NCBI GenBank assembly: GCA_029262775.1
Contig: JAJCYR010000032.1
Coordinates: 1 to 50,421 of the forward strand
Direction of reading: 5' to 3'
Origin: Bacteroidota bacterium
GTDB taxonomy: Bacteria > Bacteroidota > Rhodothermia > Rhodothermales > UBA10348
Length of the DNA stretch: 50,421 nt
Positions 1 to 7,377 of the stretch are shown here, piece by piece (within the stretch, counting starts at the first letter, position 1; each line of letters starts with the position of its first letter). Under the pieces are notes generated by a model. The model worked only from the letters and a program-made list of their open reading frames with translations, had not been told where the DNA came from and did no database searches. The position numbers and the translations under genes were made by a program.

Positions 1-221
1 CCCGGAACGAGCGCGGGGAGAAGGTCCCTGATCTCTGCCGGGAGCTTGGAATCAGCCAGCCCACGTTCTACAACTGGAAGTCGAAATATGGAGGTCTCTC
101 TATGAGCGAACTGAAGCGCATCAAGGAGCTTGAAACGGAGAATAGCCGGCTCAAGCGCATGTACGCAGACCTGTCACTCGTACACGAAGCACTCAAGGAT
201 GCTGTCGAAAAAAAGCTCTAA
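1..221 (+). CDS. IS3-family transposase OrfA (3' part)
   Basis: Reading from base 3, the frame is open to TAA at 219-221 and gives about 72 residues. The first part (LCRELGISQPTFYNWKSKYGG) is the second half of the OrfA helix-turn-helix, which binds the IS ends. After it comes the leucine-zipper-like coiled coil (LKRIKELETENSRLKRMYADL) used for multimerisation of IS3 transposases. The start codon and the first part of the HTH lie outside the window. Translation is expected either to stop at 221, giving OrfA alone, or to shift -1 at 209-215 and continue into OrfB. Confidence 0.85.
   Translation, partial: RNERGEKVPDLCRELGISQPTFYNWKSKYGGLSMSELKRIKELETENSRLKRMYADLSLVHEALKDAVEKKL
209..215 (+). 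promoter_or_regulatory. programmed -1 frameshift heptamer A AAA AAG
   Basis: Phased on OrfA, the bases 209-215 read A AAA AAG, the standard IS3-family slip sequence. OrfA codons start at positions divisible by three and OrfB codons one base back, so a -1 slip fuses them. The OrfB frame is open upstream of its ATG as far as the heptamer (reading KALSPGEKA before the Met), as needed for an OrfAB fusion protein. Confidence 0.75.
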
Positions 222-238
222 GCCCTGGCGAGAAGGCG

Positions 239-1030
239 ATGCTCGTGGATCACATGACGCGTGAACACGACATCAGCGTTCGTCAGGGCTGCCTGGCAGT
301 GGGCCTTGCCCGCAGTACATACCGCTATAAACCCAAGCCGAAGGATGACGAGGACGTGATTCAGGCGCTCAATGACCTGATTGACGATCATCCTGCCATC
401 GGATTCTGGCAGGCGTTCTACCGGCTCAGGCTGAAGGGTCATGAGTGGAATCACAAGCGCGTATACCGGGTCTACAAGGCCATGGGGCTCAGTATGCGGC
501 GCCGAACAAAGAAGCGGCTCCCTGCGCGCGTCAAGCAGCAACTGTTCCAGCCATCGGCCCCAAACGAGGTCTGGAGCCTCGACTTCATGCACGACAGTTT
601 GTGGTGGGACGGGCGGACGTTCCGAATGTTGAACGTGGTCGACGACTTCAACCGTCAGGTGCTCCGAATAGAGACGGACACGTCGCTACCCTCGGAGCGC
701 GTAATCCGCGTGCTTGAGCAGCTCAAGGAGTCCTACGGACTTCCCGGCATGATCCGGGTCGAAAATGGCCCAGAGTTCATCAGCAACAAGCTGGATGCCT
801 GGTGCAAAGACAACAAGATCACACTCGCCTTCATTCAACCTGGAAAGCCCACACAGAATGCCTATGTCGAACGCCTGAACGGCACCATCCGCCGCGAACT
901 ACTGAATGCCTACGTGTTTCGAACCCTCGACGATGTCCGAGAGCGCGTGCACATCTGGCAGCAGGATTACAACTACGACAGGCCGCACCAATCGCTGGGA
1001 AACCGGCCGCCAGTACACCTGTTACCCTAA
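239..1030 (+). CDS. IS3-family transposase OrfB (DDE integrase domain), second catalytic Asp replaced by Glu
   Basis: The protein has the HTH_21 region (SVRQGCLAVGLARSTYRY) and an rve/integrase core. The first catalytic Asp is in WSLDFMHD and the Glu in NAYVERLNG, with the usual C-terminal motif YNYDRPHQSLGNRPP. The second catalytic Asp, normally in a DNGPEF motif, is Glu here: VENGPEF, codon GAA at 761-763, residue 175. D-to-E changes at this position usually cripple DDE chemistry, so this copy may be inactive although its frame is intact. It is normally made as an OrfAB fusion through the slip site at 209-215; the ATG at 239 would give OrfB alone. Confidence 0.9.
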   Translation: MLVDHMTREHDISVRQGCLAVGLARSTYRYKPKPKDDEDVIQALNDLIDDHPAIGFWQAFYRLRLKGHEWNHKRVYRVYKAMGLSMRRRTKKRLPARVKQQLFQPSAPNEVWSLDFMHDSLWWDGRTFRMLNVVDDFNRQVLRIETDTSLPSERVIRVLEQLKESYGLPGMIRVENGPEFISNKLDAWCKDNKITLAFIQPGKPTQNAYVERLNGTIRRELLNAYVFRTLDDVRERVHIWQQDYNYDRPHQSLGNRPPVHLLP

Positions 1031-1094
1031 CCACCATGCGCTATCGTCGAGTGGGCCAGTTTTTGGGGAAGCGTACACTTACTGGGAGCGGCAG

Positions 1095-1116
1095 AAAGGA
1101 GCTTAGGCTCCTTTTT
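1095..1116 (+). terminator. Rho-independent terminator after the IS3 element
   Basis: AAAGGAGC, loop TTAG, GCTCCTTT: a perfect 8-bp stem followed by more T residues. It lies just outside the inferred IS right end and would stop IS transcription before the cassette at 1244. Confidence 0.6.
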
Positions 1117-1243
1117 CGGGCAGCGTCTTCAATAACTATAATGCGAGGTTGGTTGTACATTGACGCACTCATCCAATGAAAAGAGTCGAGTGCGACCGAC
1201 AGATAACTCATTGACGCAGCAATTCCAGAGTAACTGAACTCCA

Positions 1244-2026
1244 ATGCAGGAATTCCCGACTTTGAAAAATCCTCCGATTGTCGAGGCGGTTCTCGACGTC
1301 CGAGTTTTCAAAGAAGTCCCTATTGACCCGGCTTACCTTGAAAACCTGGAGGACGCGCTCGGAAGCGCTTATCTCGTTAAGAAGACCATCGGAATGTTTG
1401 AGGCGCGGCTTCCAGCAGCGAACCAGTTGGGGCCTGGGAGGAAGCATGAGGTTACTAATATGGTGCACGGGTACAGATATGAGACACCAAAGGACGATTT
1501 TCAGTTCGTGGCTATGTTCAGAACTGATGGGATGGCCCTGAGTCTGTTGGGAGATTATTCAAGCTGGAAAAGACTCTACGATGAAATGCTGCGGCTGTGG
1601 GCAGTATATCATCATACCGTAGAGCCCGATTCAATAGTTAGACTCGGAACAAGGTTCATTAACAGGATCGATTTTCAAGGGGGGGCGTACTCCGATTTTT
1701 TCACCGCTCCTGTTCCAAAACCTGTTACGGTGAGAGGGCGTATGGAGTCCCTGCAGGTCGTATCTCGGTACTCGTATGACGGGCAAGTCGTACCTGTAAA
1801 AGGTGTACTTCGTCATACCCTTGAAGAGTACAACAACACAGACTCGTCCGCGATTATTGATATTGACGCCTTTGTCGAACTTACTGGCGACAGTGAGCAA
1901 CGTGAGATCAGCGATCTATCGTCGATGGAACCTTTTTTAGATTCCTTACGTGCAGTGAAGAACGATCTCTTTTTCTCTTCCCTCACACAGGAAGCTATTC
2001 AATCCTTTGAACCGATAAGTACATGA
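1244..2026 (+). CDS. TIGR04255 family protein
   Basis: The N-terminus (FPTLKNPPIVEAVLDVRV) is the hallmark of TIGR04255, a sporadically distributed family of about 250 residues with no assigned biochemical role; the length of 260 aa fits. Near the middle is the family-type stretch RLGTRFINRIDF, and no signal peptide or membrane segment is seen, so it should be cytoplasmic. The stop overlaps the next start by 4 bp (ATGA), so the two are translationally coupled. Base composition is more A/T-rich than the core genes to the right, consistent with acquisition. The family assignment rests on the recognised N-terminal motif; the function is unknown. Confidence 0.85.
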   Translation: MQEFPTLKNPPIVEAVLDVRVFKEVPIDPAYLENLEDALGSAYLVKKTIGMFEARLPAANQLGPGRKHEVTNMVHGYRYETPKDDFQFVAMFRTDGMALSLLGDYSSWKRLYDEMLRLWAVYHHTVEPDSIVRLGTRFINRIDFQGGAYSDFFTAPVPKPVTVRGRMESLQVVSRYSYDGQVVPVKGVLRHTLEEYNNTDSSAIIDIDAFVELTGDSEQREISDLSSMEPFLDSLRAVKNDLFFSSLTQEAIQSFEPIST

Positions 2027-2481
2027 TCGCACCAGCATCCACACCGTCGGTTATCGAATCTCGAGTGGAGAAGAACTTTCCTACTCCATCTCCAAGTAGC
2101 TACCTGGACAGATCGGACGTTCTTCAAGAGTTGGAAGACTTGCTCTTGGAGTCGTACGAAGATGACTGGGATGGCTACGACGCATCGCGAGCCAGCTATC
2201 ATGCATACCAATACGCAGCGAGTTTCATCAATGCTCTTCCGACGTGGGTTTCTAATCCAGAAGTAGATTTACTACCAGACGGAAGCTTTATGATTCAGTG
2301 GAACCCAAAGCCTAGAAAGACTCTGTGTTTAGCTATCGCAGGTAACGGGGTCCTTGATTCGGCCCTTTTGCTTGGGCGAACCCATCGCATCTCTACGGAA
2401 ACGTTTACCGGAAGCGTGCCCAGTAATATTATTGCCTCCATCAAGGACGTTGTAGGCTATAGCCAGGGTCGATGGAGCTGA
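2023..2481 (+). CDS. hypothetical partner protein with DDWDGYDA motif
   Basis: This is a 152-residue soluble protein. Seen directly: an acidic segment LEDLLLESYEDDWDGYDASRAS around residues 40-60, then a helix (AYQYAASFINALP) and PDGSFMIQW, which looks like a beta-rich half. Small proteins with a WDGYGA-like motif followed by 'A..F...LP' and 'DG.i...W' are, as I recall, frequent neighbours of TIGR04255 genes, but no function is known to me. It starts inside the stop of the upstream gene and overlaps the downstream gene by 10 bp, so it is the middle gene of a tight three-gene operon. Confidence 0.8.
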   Translation: MIAPASTPSVIESRVEKNFPTPSPSSYLDRSDVLQELEDLLLESYEDDWDGYDASRASYHAYQYAASFINALPTWVSNPEVDLLPDGSFMIQWNPKPRKTLCLAIAGNGVLDSALLLGRTHRISTETFTGSVPSNIIASIKDVVGYSQGRWS

Positions 2482-2882
2482 GTCTTGAAACAGAGCTCTG
2501 TAGATTTGTAGTCGACAGAAAAATGTTTCATCGGCAGCCGCCAGCTCCGAAGTTGACCCTGTTTATGCCGCGAGTTGGTCCGGGTGAGGAAGAGCCGACT
2601 CTTTCGACTTTCAACGTCGACGAACTCAGCATTGATGATATCTGGGTTCTTGGGCAAGTCGAAGTTGGGGACAAGCGTAGTAGGACGATTAAGGCCAGGG
2701 CGCATTTACGCGTTAAGGACATCGAGGCGGTTGGACTCTCGCTGAATCCAAATAATGTCCCTCCCAGACATGTTAATGTGGAGTCCTGGCCACTGCAGAA
2801 GGCGCGCCAACTGAGTATTGCGCAGCAATTGAATGCGGTTGTAGTTGAATCGGGTACATTTAGCATCAGGCCTAAGGAGTAG
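2472..2882 (+). CDS. hypothetical third protein of the TIGR04255 cassette
   Basis: A 136-residue soluble protein. Visible features are PAPKLTLFMPR followed by LSTFNVDELSIDDIWVLGQVEV, an ARAHLRVKD strand, and PPRHVNVESWP before a terminal helix (KARQLSIAQQL). The string 'pK..lF.P....LS.f....L....IW..G' looks like a conserved family of unknown role. The start overlaps the preceding gene by 10 bp. The gene ends 127 bp before tRNA-Thr, and together with its two partners it forms the whole cassette. No toxin, nuclease or membrane motif was recognised. Confidence 0.78.
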   Translation: MELSLETELCRFVVDRKMFHRQPPAPKLTLFMPRVGPGEEEPTLSTFNVDELSIDDIWVLGQVEVGDKRSRTIKARAHLRVKDIEAVGLSLNPNNVPPRHVNVESWPLQKARQLSIAQQLNAVVVESGTFSIRPKE

Positions 2883-2971
2883 CATCTTACACACGAGAGC
2901 GGGATATTTTTCGTCCCTACGTCGTCCCTTCCATTTCAGCAAAACCTCGCGGCGAGACTGACCCAAACACA

Positions 2972-3005
2972 AAAACGCCGCTCCCGAGCACGGAAACGGC
3001 GTTTT
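2972..3005. terminator. bidirectional terminator between the cassette and tRNA-Thr
   Basis: AAAACGCCG (2972-2980) and CGGCGTTTT (2997-3005) are perfect 9-bp complements around a 16-nt loop. On the minus strand this lies 4 bp after the tRNA-Thr CCA end and runs into TTTTTG, so it should terminate the tRNA. On the plus strand it can also end the cassette transcript. Confidence 0.75.
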
Positions 3006-3009
3006 GACA

Positions 3010-3085
3010 TGGAGCCAATGAGCGGACTCGAACCGCTGACCTGCTCATTACGAGTGAGCTGCTCTACCAGCTGAGCTACATTGGC
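3010..3085 (-). tRNA. tRNA-Thr (anticodon CGT)
   Basis: Read on the minus strand: 7-bp acceptor GCCAATG/CATTGGC, discriminator T, encoded CCA (plus-strand TGG at 3010-3012). The D-arm is AGCTCAGCTGGTAGAGC, the anticodon arm GCTCA-CTCGTAA-TGAGC with CGT at positions 34-36, and the T-arm AGCGGTTCGAGTCCGCT. Total 76 nt. It decodes ACG. Its 3' end faces the accessory patch at 1-2882, the side on which islands integrate into tRNA genes. Confidence 0.96.
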
Positions 3086-3095
3086 ATAGAACGGC

Positions 3096-3125
3096 AAAAT
3101 ACGGATCCTATCTACGGTCAGTCAA
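3096..3125 (-). promoter_or_regulatory. sigma70-type promoter of tRNA-Thr
   Basis: On the minus strand, TTGACT (3125-3120), an 18-nt spacer, then TATTTT (3101-3096), ending 10 bp before the tRNA 5' end. The hexamers match classical -35/-10 elements rather than the Bacteroidia TTTG/TAnnTTTG pattern. Confidence 0.65.
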
Positions 3126-3170
3126 TACAAACTGGCAGAATGAGCCTATTCACGCTGATTTCCCAGTAGC

Positions 3171-3935
3171 ATGATCGAAGCCGAGGCACTCGGTAAAACG
3201 TACGGCGACATTACGGCGCTCGAAGGTGTCACACTCGCTTGCCGCGCGGGCACGACGAACGTACTGATTGGCCCCAGCGGATGTGGAAAGTCAACACTGC
3301 TCCGCCTGATAGCGGGCCTCGAATGGCCCACGAGCGGACGAATATGCTTCGACGGCGCTGAGATCACGACGGAAAACGTGCAGCACATCCGGCACCGGAC
3401 GGGCTATGTGATCCAGGCCGGAGGCCTTTTTCCGCATATGACGGCGCGTGGAAATGCAACGCTCGCCGCCCGGTATCTCGACTGGAGCCAGGACCGTATA
3501 GATGCGCGGCTCGAGGAAGTGGCCTCACTCGCGCGGTTTCCCATGGACCGGCTGTCAGCCAGACCGGGAGCGCTGTCTGGCGGCCAGCAGCAACGCGTGT
3601 CCATAATGCGCGCCCTCATGCTCGATCCCGACGTGCTGCTGCTCGATGAGCCCCTCGGCGCCCTCGACCCGATGATCCGGGCCGAACTGCAGCAGGAACT
3701 CAAGGCCCTGATGGGCCGCCTCGGGAAAACAGTGCTCCTGGTTACACACGATCTGGCCGAGGCGGCCTGGTTCGGCGACGTCATCCACCTCATGCGGCAC
3801 GGCAGGGTCGTACAGTCCGGGGCGCTCGGCGATTTCGCCGAGCGCCCCGCGAGTGCCTTCGTGGAGCGCTTCGTCCGGGCCCAGCGGCACCTTCACATGG
3901 AAGGTGCCGCTGGGCCGCATGGGAGCCGCGCATGA
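3171..3935 (+). CDS. ABC transporter ATPase, quaternary amine/glycine betaine (OpuCA/OsmV-like) type
   Basis: Energises the importer whose binding protein and permease are fused in the next gene. Seen: Walker A GPSGCGKST (residues 34-42), Q-loop in GYVIQAGGLFPHM, signature LSGGQQQR (about 135-142), Walker B VLLLDEP, D-loop GALDP and switch His in VTHD. GYVIQ and GLFPHMT fit the OpuCA/OpuAA group. No CBS pair follows; the protein stops at 254 aa, so the osmosensory CBS module of OpuCA is absent. The stop overlaps the next start by 4 bp (ATGA). A perfect 16-bp inverted repeat lies within its last codons. The start ATG is the first in frame after an upstream gap shared with the tRNA promoter. 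Confidence 0.9.
   Translation: MIEAEALGKTYGDITALEGVTLACRAGTTNVLIGPSGCGKSTLLRLIAGLEWPTSGRICFDGAEITTENVQHIRHRTGYVIQAGGLFPHMTARGNATLAARYLDWSQDRIDARLEEVASLARFPMDRLSARPGALSGGQQQRVSIMRALMLDPDVLLLDEPLGALDPMIRAELQQELKALMGRLGKTVLLVTHDLAEAAWFGDVIHLMRHGRVVQSGALGDFAERPASAFVERFVRAQRHLHMEGAAGPHGSRA
3878..3916 (+). repeat. 16-bp perfect inverted repeat inside the 3' end of the ABC ATPase gene
   Basis: GGCCCAGCGGCACCTT (3878-3893), 7-nt loop, and AAGGTGCCGCTGGGCC (3901-3916) are exact complements. The hairpin ends 15 bp before the ATG of the fused binding protein/permease. No T-run follows, so it is not a normal terminator. It could affect translation coupling or mRNA decay between the two cistrons. Confidence 0.85.
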
Positions 3936-5452
3936 CACATCCGAGAATACGCACCGCGCGGGCCACCGTCGCCGCCATAGCCCTGCCGCTCCTGCTACTC
4001 GCTTCCTGCCGCTCTCCGGAGCCGGATGCGTTCACATCCGGCTCGAAAGCATTCACCGAAAACGTGACGCTCGGCGAAATAGTGGCCGCACAGGTACGCC
4101 AGGCCACGGGCGGTGTCGTCACCGCGACGCACCGCGCCGAGCTCGGGGGCACGCGCATTTTGTGGGAAGCGCTGATTCGGGGCGAAATAGACGCGTACGT
4201 CGAGTACTCGGGCACGCTGGAGCAGGAAATTTTCGCAGGTGTGCCCATCGATTCCATCCCGGCCCGTCTGGAAGCGCTCGGAATTGGACGCTCGGCGCCT
4301 CTTGGCTTCAATAACACGTATGTACTGGGGACCACGAACGCTTTTGCCGAGCGCACGGGCGTGCGCACGCTGTCTGACATAGCCGCCACAGCATCGCGGA
4401 CAGAGACTGAAAATGCGCCCCGCTTCGGTTTGACAAATGAGTTCATGGACCGGGAAGATGGGTGGCCCCTGCTGGTGCAGCACTACGGCTTCGACCCATC
4501 CACCGCCCGCGGACTGCAGCACGATTTGGCCTACCGGGCGCTCCTTGGCGGAAGCGTCGACGTGATTGACCTCTATTCGACCGATGCCGAGATCAAGCAG
4601 TATGACCTCGTCACGCTGGTGGACGACCTCGGCGCCTTTCCCCGCTACGATGCCATCATCCTGTACCGCCAGGACCTCCCGGACGGGCAGAAGGAAGCAC
4701 TTCTCGCCCTCGAAGCGACCATTCCGGAGTCGACCATGGTGGCCATGAACGCGGCGGCCCGCGTGGACGGCATACCGCCCGTGGACATAGCCCATGGCTT
4801 TGTGACATCCCTGTCAGGGGCCAATGCACGATCCGTACCCCGGCCCCCGGCCGAATCCCGGGCTGCACGCATGGGTCGCCATACGGCCGATCACCTGGTA
4901 CTCGTCGCCATCTCTCTCGGGCTGGCCATTCTGGCCGCACTACCGCTCGGCATCTGGGCGGCACTCCGGCCGGGCGCGGGCCGCATTATTCTGGGAATGG
5001 TGGGCGTGCTGTACACGGTTCCGGCGCTGGCCATGCTGGTCTTCATGATTCCCCTGCTCGGCATTGGAACGGTGCCGGCCATTGTGGCGCTCTTTCTCTA
5101 TTCCCTGCTACCCATTGTGCGCAACACGCATGCGGGAGTCACCGGAATGGATGCATCGCTTCGCGAATCAGCGACCGCACTCGGACTATCCACATGGTTT
5201 CGGCTTCGACATATTGACCTGCCGCTCGCCATACCCACCATTCTTGCTGGTGTGAAAACGGCCGCTGTCATCAACATCGGAACCGCCACACTGGGCGCTC
5301 TGATCGGAGCCGGGGGGCTCGGGCAGCCCATTATTACCGGTATCCGTCTCGGCGATACGGCGCTCATCCTGGAGGGGGCTGTTCCCGCTGCACTTTTAGC
5401 CCTCGCGGCACAGGGCGCGTTCGGCGTCGTAGAACGCATGTTGCAGCGCTGA
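3932..5452 (+). CDS. fused substrate-binding lipoprotein and permease of a quaternary-amine-type ABC importer
   Basis: The N-terminus is a lipoprotein signal (LLLLASC, Cys26). An OpuAC/ProX-like binding domain covers about residues 35-300 (start SGSKAFTENVTLGEI; also EYSGTLEQEIF, VDVIDLYSTDAEIK). An inner-membrane permease domain covers about 310-506, with at least five hydrophobic segments and the EAA loop (ESATALGLSTWFRLRHIDLPLA) that docks the ATPase. Ligand-binding aromatics cannot be assigned, so choline, betaine or a thiol betaine are all possible. Known fusions such as Lactococcus BusAB/OpuABC and pneumococcal EgtU place the permease first; here the binding domain comes first. It starts inside the ATPase stop codon. 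Confidence 0.9.
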   Translation: MTHPRIRTARATVAAIALPLLLLASCRSPEPDAFTSGSKAFTENVTLGEIVAAQVRQATGGVVTATHRAELGGTRILWEALIRGEIDAYVEYSGTLEQEIFAGVPIDSIPARLEALGIGRSAPLGFNNTYVLGTTNAFAERTGVRTLSDIAATASRTETENAPRFGLTNEFMDREDGWPLLVQHYGFDPSTARGLQHDLAYRALLGGSVDVIDLYSTDAEIKQYDLVTLVDDLGAFPRYDAIILYRQDLPDGQKEALLALEATIPESTMVAMNAAARVDGIPPVDIAHGFVTSLSGANARSVPRPPAESRAARMGRHTADHLVLVAISLGLAILAALPLGIWAALRPGAGRIILGMVGVLYTVPALAMLVFMIPLLGIGTVPAIVALFLYSLLPIVRNTHAGVTGMDASLRESATALGLSTWFRLRHIDLPLAIPTILAGVKTAAVINIGTATLGALIGAGGLGQPIITGIRLGDTALILEGAVPAALLALAAQGAFGVVERMLQR

Positions 5453-5486
5453 CCTTCCAACACCCTCCAACAACAACCCACCCTTC

Positions 5487-6974
5487 ATGCAGCAACTCCG
5501 CGATCAACTGGCCCGCATTACTGACCTCAACCACGCCGCGGCCATCCTGGAGTGGGATCAGGAGACCTACATGCCGGAGGGCGGCGCGGCGTCGAGGGCG
5601 CGCCAGGTGGCGACGCTGCGCACGATGGCGCACGAACTGCTGACCTCTGACCTCACGGCGGGCGCCCTCGACGCCGCCCGCCCCGAAACGGATGTGGACC
5701 AGGACCTGATCCGCATTGCCCGGCGCGACCTGGAAAAAGCCACGCGCGTTCCCTCTACGCTCATCAACGCCATCAGCGAAGCACAGGGGCATGCCAAGGG
5801 AGCCTGGCAGAAGGCGCGGGCAACCAATACGTTTTCGGTTTTCATGCCCCACCTCGAACGGATTGTGGACCTCAGCCTGGAGCACGCCGAAGCGCTCGGC
5901 TACGATGACGAACCGTACGACGCCCTGCTGGACATCCATGAACCGGACATGAAAACCAGCGATGTAGTGGCCACGTTCGCCGCACTCAAGGACGTACTGG
6001 TCCCGCTCGTTCGGGATCTGACAAAAAGCGCTGCATCGACCCGGAAAACAGGACCGGATAATGTAGTCCACGGCCATTTTCCGCATGACGAGCAATGGGA
6101 CTTCGGGCTGCGCGTGGCGCGCGACTTCGGATATGACCTGACTCGGGGCCGCCAGGACCATTCGGCCCATCCGTTCAGCACTACGTTCTCGATAGATGAT
6201 GTGCGGATAACGACGCGCATCGATGAATCTTTTTTCAATCCAGGGTTCTTCGGGACGCTGCACGAGGCGGGCCATGCCATGTACGAACAGGGCATTGATC
6301 CGGCGCTGGAGCGTACCCCTCTGGCCGACGGCACGTCTCTCGGTATCCACGAATCGCAGTCGCGCATGTGGGAGAACCAGATTGGCCGGAGTCTGCCTTT
6401 CTGGGAGCATTATATGCCTTCCGCGCGGGAGGCCTTTCCGGGAGCGCTGGCCGATGTATCGGCCGAGATGATGTTTCGCGCCGTGAATCGCGTCGAGCCG
6501 TCCCTGATTCGTGTCGAGGCGGATGAAGTCACGTACAACCTGCACATCATGCTTCGCTTCGAACTCGAGCGAGCCATGCTCGCGGGTGAGGCGGCTATTG
6601 GCGACCTGCCTGCTGCCTGGAATGACCGGATGGAAGCCTGGTTGGGAATTCGCCCGACAAACGACGCGGACGGCGTGTTGCAGGACATCCACTGGTCACT
6701 CGGCGCGCTGGGCTATTTCCCAACGTATGCACTTGGCAATCTGATTTCAGCCCAGTTGTTCGAGGCCATGCACCGCGATATTCCGGATATGGATACACAT
6801 ATTCGGGCAGGCGAATTTGCCCCTATTCTGGCCTGGCTCCGGCGCAACGTGCACGTCTGGGGACGGCGCCGGTCGGCGACGGACATACTCAAGGCTACCT
6901 GCGGCACCGGCCTCGACGCGGCACCATGGATCCGCTACGTCAAAGCCAAGTACACACCATACACCATAGGCTGA
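5487..6974 (+). CDS. M32 family metallocarboxypeptidase (carboxypeptidase Taq type)
   Basis: A cytoplasmic zinc carboxypeptidase removing C-terminal residues from peptides. The zinc motif HEAGH is at residues 259-263, and the M32 signature HESQSRMWEN follows at 288, supplying further ligands. The upstream stretch DVRITTRIDESFFNPGFFGTLHEAGH and the tail WIRYVKAKY are typical, and the length of 495 aa matches the usual 490-510. It lies 34 bp after the ABC importer on the same strand and 24 bp before hpf, so cotranscription is possible. Peptide recycling is inferred from the family. Confidence 0.95.
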   Translation: MQQLRDQLARITDLNHAAAILEWDQETYMPEGGAASRARQVATLRTMAHELLTSDLTAGALDAARPETDVDQDLIRIARRDLEKATRVPSTLINAISEAQGHAKGAWQKARATNTFSVFMPHLERIVDLSLEHAEALGYDDEPYDALLDIHEPDMKTSDVVATFAALKDVLVPLVRDLTKSAASTRKTGPDNVVHGHFPHDEQWDFGLRVARDFGYDLTRGRQDHSAHPFSTTFSIDDVRITTRIDESFFNPGFFGTLHEAGHAMYEQGIDPALERTPLADGTSLGIHESQSRMWENQIGRSLPFWEHYMPSAREAFPGALADVSAEMMFRAVNRVEPSLIRVEADEVTYNLHIMLRFELERAMLAGEAAIGDLPAAWNDRMEAWLGIRPTNDADGVLQDIHWSLGALGYFPTYALGNLISAQLFEAMHRDIPDMDTHIRAGEFAPILAWLRRNVHVWGRRRSATDILKATCGTGLDAAPWIRYVKAKYTPYTIG

Positions 6975-6998
6975 TCACATCCACTACTATCCTGCGAC

Positions 6999-7358
6999 AT
7001 GAGCATCAACCTGGAAATCCACCTCGACCACTTGGATATTTCCCGACTCACGGAAGACAAAATCCACGGCCGTCTCGAAAAGATGGAAGATGGACATCAT
7101 GACATAACGGGAGCCTTCCTGTCCGTAAAACAGATGTCTGGCAAACCGACGGTCAACGTGTACGAGGCAACGTTCGTACTGTACCACAAGCCGGAAAACA
7201 TTACGGCCTCGGAAAAAAGCGAAGACATTCCGGAGGCTATCGCCGGCGCGGTGGCATCTGTGGAGCGGCAGCTCAGAAAGGCCCGCTCGGCCATTCGTGA
7301 TCGGCGCAAACGTGCACGCAAGGCAGTGGAAGTGTTTCCAGAGCCGTCCGCCGAGTAG
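6999..7358 (+). CDS. hpf: ribosome hibernation/stability factor HPF/RaiA family (short form)
   Basis: Binds the small-subunit decoding channel and promotes 70S hibernation in stationary phase. A 119-residue protein with the S30AE fold signature: IEIHLDHLDIS..L...I..RLEKME at the start, a central beta stretch (NVYEATFVLYHKPENITASEKSEDIPEAI) and the basic helix RQLRKARSAIRDRRKRARK. It lacks the C-terminal dimerisation domain of long HPF. The tail ends in an acidic-proline stub. It follows the M32 peptidase by 24 bp and converges on the lipoprotein gene at 7378. Confidence 0.85.
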   Translation: MSINLEIHLDHLDISRLTEDKIHGRLEKMEDGHHDITGAFLSVKQMSGKPTVNVYEATFVLYHKPENITASEKSEDIPEAIAGAVASVERQLRKARSAIRDRRKRARKAVEVFPEPSAE

Positions 7359-7377
7359 GGCGCGGGTTGCATAGGGC

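Larger units (their letters stand above)
1..1077 (+). mobile_element. IS3-family insertion sequence, left end outside window
   Basis: An OrfA 3' part and a full OrfB lie in the IS3 arrangement, with OrfB in the -1 frame and an A AAA AAG slip site between them. The left end is not in the window. The right end is inferred at about 1077: the stretch after OrfB (about 1053-1077) ends in GTACA, as IS3 right ends end in CA, and its complement begins TGTACGCTTCCCC. Without the left inverted repeat or a target duplication the boundary is only approximate. The element sits on the edge of the lower-GC patch next to tRNA-Thr. Confidence 0.8.
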
